A stretch of DNA of 64,000 nt from Chitinophaga sp. CB10 (lineage in GTDB: Bacteria > Bacteroidota > Bacteroidia > Chitinophagales > Chitinophagaceae). This document shows positions 59,752 to 64,000 of this stretch, piece after piece. A program made the translations under genes and the position numbers. The notes under the pieces were generated by a model. The model saw nothing but the letters and a program-made list of their open reading frames with translations. It searched no databases and was not told the origin of the DNA. The stretch's first letter is position 1. Every line of letters begins with the position of its first letter. The stretch covers positions 1 to 64,000 of the forward strand of contig MLAV02000021.1 of assembly GCA_001870995.2 (NCBI GenBank), written 5' to 3'.

Positions 59752-61080
59752 TTAGAAGATCCTGTACCGGTACTTGATCTTTTCAGTATTCTGATACAGT
59801 TCCCGGATATTGATAGAGGCCTGGATCTCCTGCACGGCTTCGGTTTTCAGGTTCCTGAACTCCGCCTGCTTGTTGTCGATCACGCTCTTTTCAGCGAGGT
59901 TGTTGTCCTGTGCAATTTTCAGGGAGTTGTTTACCTTGGCGTAATAGCTGTCCAGCAGGGTAAAGTACTCATTGTACAGGTTCTCGAAACGTTTGGTTTG
60001 CAGCACCAGGTCTTCCAGCTGGTTGTTCACCTCTTTAAGGTTCGGGTTTTCGCGCAGCAGCGACTCATAGTCGATACGCTTGCCCTTACCGGTATATTTG
60101 GCTTCCAGCTGATTGAAGAAATCTACTACCTTTTCTTTTTTAAAGTCAAAGAAGTAGTCGTTCAGCGTTTGGCTCAGCGGCTTGTTGCCTTTCTGCGGCG
60201 GCGCAAACTTGAGGCTGGTAGCGGTAAACGACAGGTGGTCGAAAAGGTTGTCCTGCAGCAGTCCTAACTGATCCTTGTTGAAGTTGAGGCCATACTCAAA
60301 TTTCTGGTTTGCATCGTTCAGGGCGGTGTAATAAACCACGTACTTATTCAGTTCCTTTTCGAATTCCTGCAGTGATTTCTGGTTAATCTGCTTGTTGTTC
60401 ACGCTCACGCTGTGCAGGAAGTTCATCACAGAGTTGGCGATGGCCAGCGGCGGCGTAAGGCTCGTGAAGCTCTGGAAGATCGGGCTGTTGATGATGGACT
60501 TGGTAGATTCCACGATCTTGCTGTTTTTCTCACCCTTTTCGTCCTTGTTCTTCAGGATGATCTTCTGCACCAGGTCCACAATGCGGTCGCTCAGCGAAAA
60601 GCCGAGGGCCTTGCTTTCCGGGTTGTTCAATGACGTGATGAATACGTCCAGGTTGTTGGTAGTGGTACGTGATTTCAGGTCAATGATCTTCTTGTTCAGC
60701 AAATAATATGTTTCGCTGGCATTAATGATGTTGGACTTTATCAGCTCATATTTACTGATATTATCCAATTCCTTACCCTGCAGCAGGGCCTGAATGGAAT
60801 TGGAATTCTGCCGGTCGCTATCGGTGATACGCTGTAATTCCTCAATAATGTGTTTGATAGTAGTATCCTGCGTTTTTACCGTTGGCGAGGTAGTGGCTTT
60901 GATCTCCGGGTCCTGCGCCTGCGCCCGGAATGAAAATAAGGTGAGGAAAAGAGCGGGGACTACTAGCAACCATTTTTTAACACTAAGTTTTTCAGCCAGA
61001 TACACTAACGGTAATGCCTCTCCGTGTACGGGTGAAGACCCATTCTCTTGCAGCACTGCCGTTGGTAGGTGTTTTAACAT
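59752..61080 (-). CDS. Exported coiled-coil protein of unknown function
   Basis: About 442 residues. The N-terminus (about 1-35) precedes a hydrophobic segment KKWLLVVPALFLTLFSFRAQA, which probably is a late signal or anchor. The rest is hydrophilic and largely helical: long Lys/Glu/Asn stretches (EELQRITDSDRQNSNSIQ, KKIIDLKSR, KAEFRNLKTEAVQEIQA) and little cysteine. ATG 61080 is chosen; an upstream frame to 61143 is possible. No family is recognised. A 17-bp terminator follows the stop. Confidence 0.6.
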   Translation of the reverse strand: MLKHLPTAVLQENGSSPVHGEALPLVYLAEKLSVKKWLLVVPALFLTLFSFRAQAQDPEIKATTSPTVKTQDTTIKHIIEELQRITDSDRQNSNSIQALLQGKELDNISKYELIKSNIINASETYYLLNKKIIDLKSRTTTNNLDVFITSLNNPESKALGFSLSDRIVDLVQKIILKNKDEKGEKNSKIVESTKSIINSPIFQSFTSLTPPLAIANSVMNFLHSVSVNNKQINQKSLQEFEKELNKYVVYYTALNDANQKFEYGLNFNKDQLGLLQDNLFDHLSFTATSLKFAPPQKGNKPLSQTLNDYFFDFKKEKVVDFFNQLEAKYTGKGKRIDYESLLRENPNLKEVNNQLEDLVLQTKRFENLYNEYFTLLDSYYAKVNNSLKIAQDNNLAEKSVIDNKQAEFRNLKTEAVQEIQASINIRELYQNTEKIKYRYRIF

Positions 61081-61200
61081 GCTTTTTTGCTTTTTGTTAA
61101 CAAATTTTAAAGAAAATATGATGCCAAAAACATCAACAAGCAAAGATAAATAATAAATAACAGTTAATATTAAATCATGATGGATGGCAGTCTATTATAT

Positions 61201-61230
61201 TTTGAATTATCATCAGGTAAGTTACCTTTG
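61201..61230 (+). promoter_or_regulatory. Promoter of the glycosyltransferase operon
   Basis: TTTG at 61201-61204, an 18-base spacer and TACCTTTG at 61223-61230. The spacer is slightly short. Confidence 0.5.
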
Positions 61231-61262
61231 CAGCTCTAAACCTACAATTAATATCCACTTTC

Positions 61263-62006
61263 ATGCTGAATCAGAAAAAGATAGTGGTAGTGTTACCGGC
61301 CTACAACGCAGCACTTACGCTGGAAAAGACATTCCGGGAGATCCCTTTTGATATTGTTGACGAAGTTGTCCTGGTAGACGACTGCAGTAAAGACGACACC
61401 ATTGAGGTGGCGAGGCAATTGGGAATCAAACATATCATCCGCCACGACAAGAACAAGGGCTACGGCGGGAATCAGAAGTCCTGCTACAACAAGGCCCTGG
61501 AACTCGGGGCGGACATTGTGGTGATGCTCCACCCGGATTACCAGTACACCCCGATGCTCATTACCGCCATGTGCAGTATTATTGCAAATGGCGTGTACCC
61601 CGTGGTGTTTGGCAGCCGTATCCTCGGCAAAGGCGCCCTGAAAGGGGGGATGCCCATTTATAAATACATATTCAACCGCTGCCTGACCCTGGCACAGAAC
61701 ATACTGATAGGGCAGAAGCTGAGTGAATACCATACCGGGTACCGCAGTTTTTCGGCAGAGGTGCTCCGCAACATTAACTATATGGCCGATAATGACGATT
61801 TTGTGTTCGACAATGAAATGGTTTCACAAATCTTCATGAAAGGTTACGAAATTGCCGAAATTACATGCCCGACCAAGTATTTCGATGAAGCCTCGAGCAT
61901 CAACTTTAAACGCAGCGCCATTTACGGCCTGGGCGTACTGAGGGTGTCCTTGCAGCATCGCTTACATATGTGGGGCCTGATCAAAGGAAAAATTTATTTA
62001 AACTAA
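61263..62006 (+). CDS. Family 2 glycosyltransferase (dolichol/polyprenyl-phosphate type)
   Basis: A 247-residue soluble protein. The GT2 fold has VVVLPAYNAALTLEKTFREI, the nucleotide/metal motif VVLVDDCSKDDT (Asp-Asp) and HPDYQYTPMLI, resembling DPM1-type transferases. YHTGYRSFSAEVL is the usual late motif. No transmembrane part is seen. It may transfer a sugar to a lipid carrier; donor and acceptor are unknown. A methyltransferase begins 12 bases later. Confidence 0.88.
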   Translation: MLNQKKIVVVLPAYNAALTLEKTFREIPFDIVDEVVLVDDCSKDDTIEVARQLGIKHIIRHDKNKGYGGNQKSCYNKALELGADIVVMLHPDYQYTPMLITAMCSIIANGVYPVVFGSRILGKGALKGGMPIYKYIFNRCLTLAQNILIGQKLSEYHTGYRSFSAEVLRNINYMADNDDFVFDNEMVSQIFMKGYEIAEITCPTKYFDEASSINFKRSAIYGLGVLRVSLQHRLHMWGLIKGKIYLN

Positions 62007-62018
62007 TTATAAGAATCA

Positions 62019-62816
62019 GTGAGTTTAGCGCAACAGTTTTCAGTAGCCGGCAAATACCTGCGGTACTATTTGACAGCGGGCAACCGTCATGATGTTCATT
62101 CCCCGTTTGTATATTCCCTGACAGAGGAGGTACTGCGCGATAAAAAGCCGCAGGCCGCCTTTGAGGAAATTGAACTGTTGCGCAAACAACTGCTGAAAAG
62201 CCCGGATACCATCAGCGTGACGGACCTCGGGGCCGGCTCCATCGTATCCGGCGGCAACGAACGCCGCATTGCGGATATTACCCGCTACGCCGCCAAACAA
62301 CCCAAATTCGGACAATTATTTTACCGGCTTATCCAACACCTGCAACCGCAGTATCTCGTGGAGCTGGGCACCAGCATGGGGTTATCCTCTTCCTATATGG
62401 CCAAAGCAAACCCTAACGCCACCGTATATACGATCGAAGGCTGCCCGAATATTGCCGCCAAAGCCCGCTCCAATTTTGACCAGCTGGGCATCCGCAATAT
62501 TGAGCAGCGCGTGGGTAACTTTGATACGGTGCTGCCGGAGCTGCTGCCGCAGCTGCCCCGGCTCGACTGGATGTATGTGGACGGGAACCACCGCAAGGAA
62601 CCGACCTGGAACTACTTCCTCCAAGCCCTGCCCTATGTGCATGAAAACACCGTACTGATATTTGATGACATCCACTGGACGCCGGATATGGAAGAGGTAT
62701 GGCGCCGGATTCAACAGCACGAAGCCGTTACCTGTACGATAGACTTGTTCTTCATCGGCCTGGTCTTCTTCCGTAAGGACTTTAAAGTCAAACAACACTT
62801 TACGCTCAAATACTAA
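62019..62816 (+). CDS. Class I SAM-dependent methyltransferase
   Basis: A 265-residue protein. The core has YLVELGTSMGLSSSYMAKANPNATVYTIEGCPNIA, a methyltransferase motif I with an acidic end, and LDWMYVDGNHRKEPTWNYF, where an Asp likely binds the cofactor or metal. VYSLTEEVLRDKKPQ precedes the fold. The start is GTG 62019; no ATG fits. The target is unknown; a sugar or lipid product of the preceding glycosyltransferase is possible. Confidence 0.78.
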   Translation: MSLAQQFSVAGKYLRYYLTAGNRHDVHSPFVYSLTEEVLRDKKPQAAFEEIELLRKQLLKSPDTISVTDLGAGSIVSGGNERRIADITRYAAKQPKFGQLFYRLIQHLQPQYLVELGTSMGLSSSYMAKANPNATVYTIEGCPNIAAKARSNFDQLGIRNIEQRVGNFDTVLPELLPQLPRLDWMYVDGNHRKEPTWNYFLQALPYVHENTVLIFDDIHWTPDMEEVWRRIQQHEAVTCTIDLFFIGLVFFRKDFKVKQHFTLKY

Positions 62817-62865
62817 ACTTGCAATAACCCGCCTTAGGTAGTATATTCGGTAAAACATTCCCAAT

Positions 62866-63684
62866 ATGCGCTACCTCAAGCTAATGCTGTGTTTGCTGGT
62901 AACTTTGGTAACCATTGACACCCGGGCACAAACCCCCGATGCCGGCCTGCAGGCCATTGACTCCGTTTTTAGTTATGAATCGTTTATCCGTCAGGGTGAT
63001 ACGCTGCGTTACCGCATGCTGACCCCGCTGCATCACGATATTCATAAGCAATATCCCCTGGTAATTTTCCTCCATGGCGCCGGCGAGCGCGGGAGCGATA
63101 ACAAAGCCCAGTTGAAGCATGGGGGCAAATGGCTCGGCAGCGACAGCCTCCGGGAAAAGTTCCCGGCCTACGTCCTGTTCCCCCAATGCCCGGTGAATGA
63201 AACCTGGGCGCCGATGAAAGTAAGGTTCGATTCGGCCGGCAAACGGATGAGCTTTGAATTCCCGCTGGATGCTCCGCCCACTAAGCCGGGCGGTATGCTC
63301 AAACCGCTGATCGACAGCCTCGTAGCCAGCGGCAAGGTGGACCCGAAGCGGATTTACATCGGGGGCCTCTCCCTCGGCGGCATGGGCACCTTCTATATGA
63401 TCACGAAATACCCTGACCTGTTTGCCGCCGCATTCCCTATCTGCGGTTCCGGCAATGCAGCCGCAGCGGCAAACTTCGCGAAAAAAGTACCGGTATGGAT
63501 ATTCCACGGCGGCGCTGATCCGGTGGTGCCGGTGCAGGCCTCCCGCGAGTATGATCAAAAACTGAAAAGCCTGGGAGCTGAATATAAATACACAGAATAC
63601 CCCGGGGTAGGGCACGATAGCTGGAACAACGTCTTCGTAGAGCCGGGCGTGTTAGAGTGGCTCTTTGAGCATAAGAAACAGTAA
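62866..63684 (+). CDS. Exported alpha/beta hydrolase (esterase/peptidase-like)
   Basis: A 272-residue protein with a signal peptide (MRYLKLMLCLLVTLVTIDTRAQ). The hydrolase fold has LVIFLHGAGERGSDNKAQLKHGGKWLG and the nucleophile in IYIGGLSLGGMGTFYMI (GxSxG). The HGGADPVVPVQASREYD segment supplies the Asp, and YPGVGHDSWNNVF supplies the His. It resembles feruloyl esterase or dienelactone hydrolase-like exported enzymes. It is the third gene after the glycosyltransferase and precedes a terminator. Confidence 0.88.
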   Translation: MRYLKLMLCLLVTLVTIDTRAQTPDAGLQAIDSVFSYESFIRQGDTLRYRMLTPLHHDIHKQYPLVIFLHGAGERGSDNKAQLKHGGKWLGSDSLREKFPAYVLFPQCPVNETWAPMKVRFDSAGKRMSFEFPLDAPPTKPGGMLKPLIDSLVASGKVDPKRIYIGGLSLGGMGTFYMITKYPDLFAAAFPICGSGNAAAAANFAKKVPVWIFHGGADPVVPVQASREYDQKLKSLGAEYKYTEYPGVGHDSWNNVFVEPGVLEWLFEHKKQ

Positions 63685-63691
63685 TATTTTT

Positions 63692-63728
63692 GCAGCCCTT
63701 TCCTTGAACAGAAAGGGCTGCTTTTTTT
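63692..63728 (+). terminator. Terminator after the hydrolase gene
   Basis: GCAGCCCTTT/AAAGGGCTGC arms with a 10-base loop and seven T residues. Confidence 0.85.
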
Positions 63729-63733
63729 ATGGT

Positions 63734-64000
63734 TTATTTTAACCAAACAACCTGTTGATGGGATTCATGGGGCTGCCCGATGATATCCCGGTAGAGGTCC
63801 GGCCTGCGGGCCTTCATATACCGGTAGCCGCCGGCCTGGGTTAGCTTCTCCGGCGTAAGTACGGCCAGAGCTATATCATCCCCCAGCTTTTTGCACTCGT
63901 CCAGGATGTTCCCAAAGGGATCGATGATCATGGAGCAACCGTTTTTCAGCTGATCATCGTCCATACCAATCGGGTTCGAAAAAACGACGTAGGCCGCATT
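63734..64000 (-). CDS. Nitrilase-superfamily carbon-nitrogen hydrolase, C-terminal part (partial)
   Basis: The frame is open to the window edge, so only the last 88 codons are seen. NAAYVVFSNPIGMDDDQLKNGCSMIIDPFG is a typical nitrilase-superfamily tail region, followed by ILDECKKLGDDIALAVLTPEKLT. The catalytic Glu-Lys-Cys triad lies upstream of the window. Members split amides or nitriles. The specific substrate cannot be told. It is convergent with the hydrolase gene, with a terminator between. Confidence 0.85.
   Translation of the reverse strand, partial: NAAYVVFSNPIGMDDDQLKNGCSMIIDPFGNILDECKKLGDDIALAVLTPEKLTQAGGYRYMKARRPDLYRDIIGQPHESHQQVVWLK

Overview
The window looks like a chromosomal segment of a Bacteroidota bacterium of the Chitinophaga type. 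Three things support this: Bacteroidota-type promoters (a TTTG box, 19-20 bases, then TAnnTTTG) lie ahead of many genes; gene types such as cytochrome b558-type SdhC, BlaI plus an M56-TonB fusion, and abundant secreted or lipoprotein genes fit the phylum; and start regions lack strong Shine-Dalgarno sequences. The genus is inference. No rRNA, tRNA or CRISPR array was seen.

Region 1 (1-4200) is visibly AT-richer than the rest and is accessory DNA. It holds the 3' end of a probable polymorphic toxin gene overlapping a SUKH/SMI1-type immunity gene, a small secreted protein, an IS256-family element inactivated by a one-base deletion, a membrane protein whose start lies 12 bases from that element, and two small immunity-like genes.

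Region 2 (4200-13200) holds a lipoprotein, an Rrf2/NsrR-like regulator next to flavohaemoglobin hmp (each preceded by the same 20-bp dyad), a periplasmic FKBP isomerase, a PagL-like lipid A deacylase, and a minus-strand run ending in an S15 peptidase. That run contains a 43-bp near-perfect palindrome.

Region 3 (13200-30400) holds an NPP-type phosphodiesterase, a multi-spanning membrane patatin, gcvP, a YkgJ-type cysteine-cluster protein, an MFS transporter, a sugar dehydrogenase, two S41 C-terminal proteases facing each other, and a MurNAc/GlcNAc recycling pair (BadF-type kinase and murQ).

Region 4 (30400-46900) holds the sdhCAB operon, a 17-bp degenerate tandem repeat, a Tat-exported Gfo/Idh oxidoreductase, an S9A oligopeptidase, carbonic anhydrase with murI, an ABC-F ATPase, a lone response regulator, a coiled-coil membrane protein, a DEDD exonuclease with holA, and a large exported protein.

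Region 5 (46900-64000) is mostly housekeeping: ribF and purM (divergent), blaI with M56-TonB under three 20-bp-phased operators, ftsE, rpsO, pnp, prmA, plsY, an M48 lipoprotein peptidase, oxyR, a glycosyltransferase/methyltransferase/esterase run, and the end of a nitrilase-family gene. A large structured stem-loop lies between the M48 gene and oxyR.

I found no complete system that is clearly undescribed. The best leads are the toxin/immunity island, the phased BlaI operator array, the NsrR-like operator pair, the 58.6-kb stem-loop and the 17-bp repeat.
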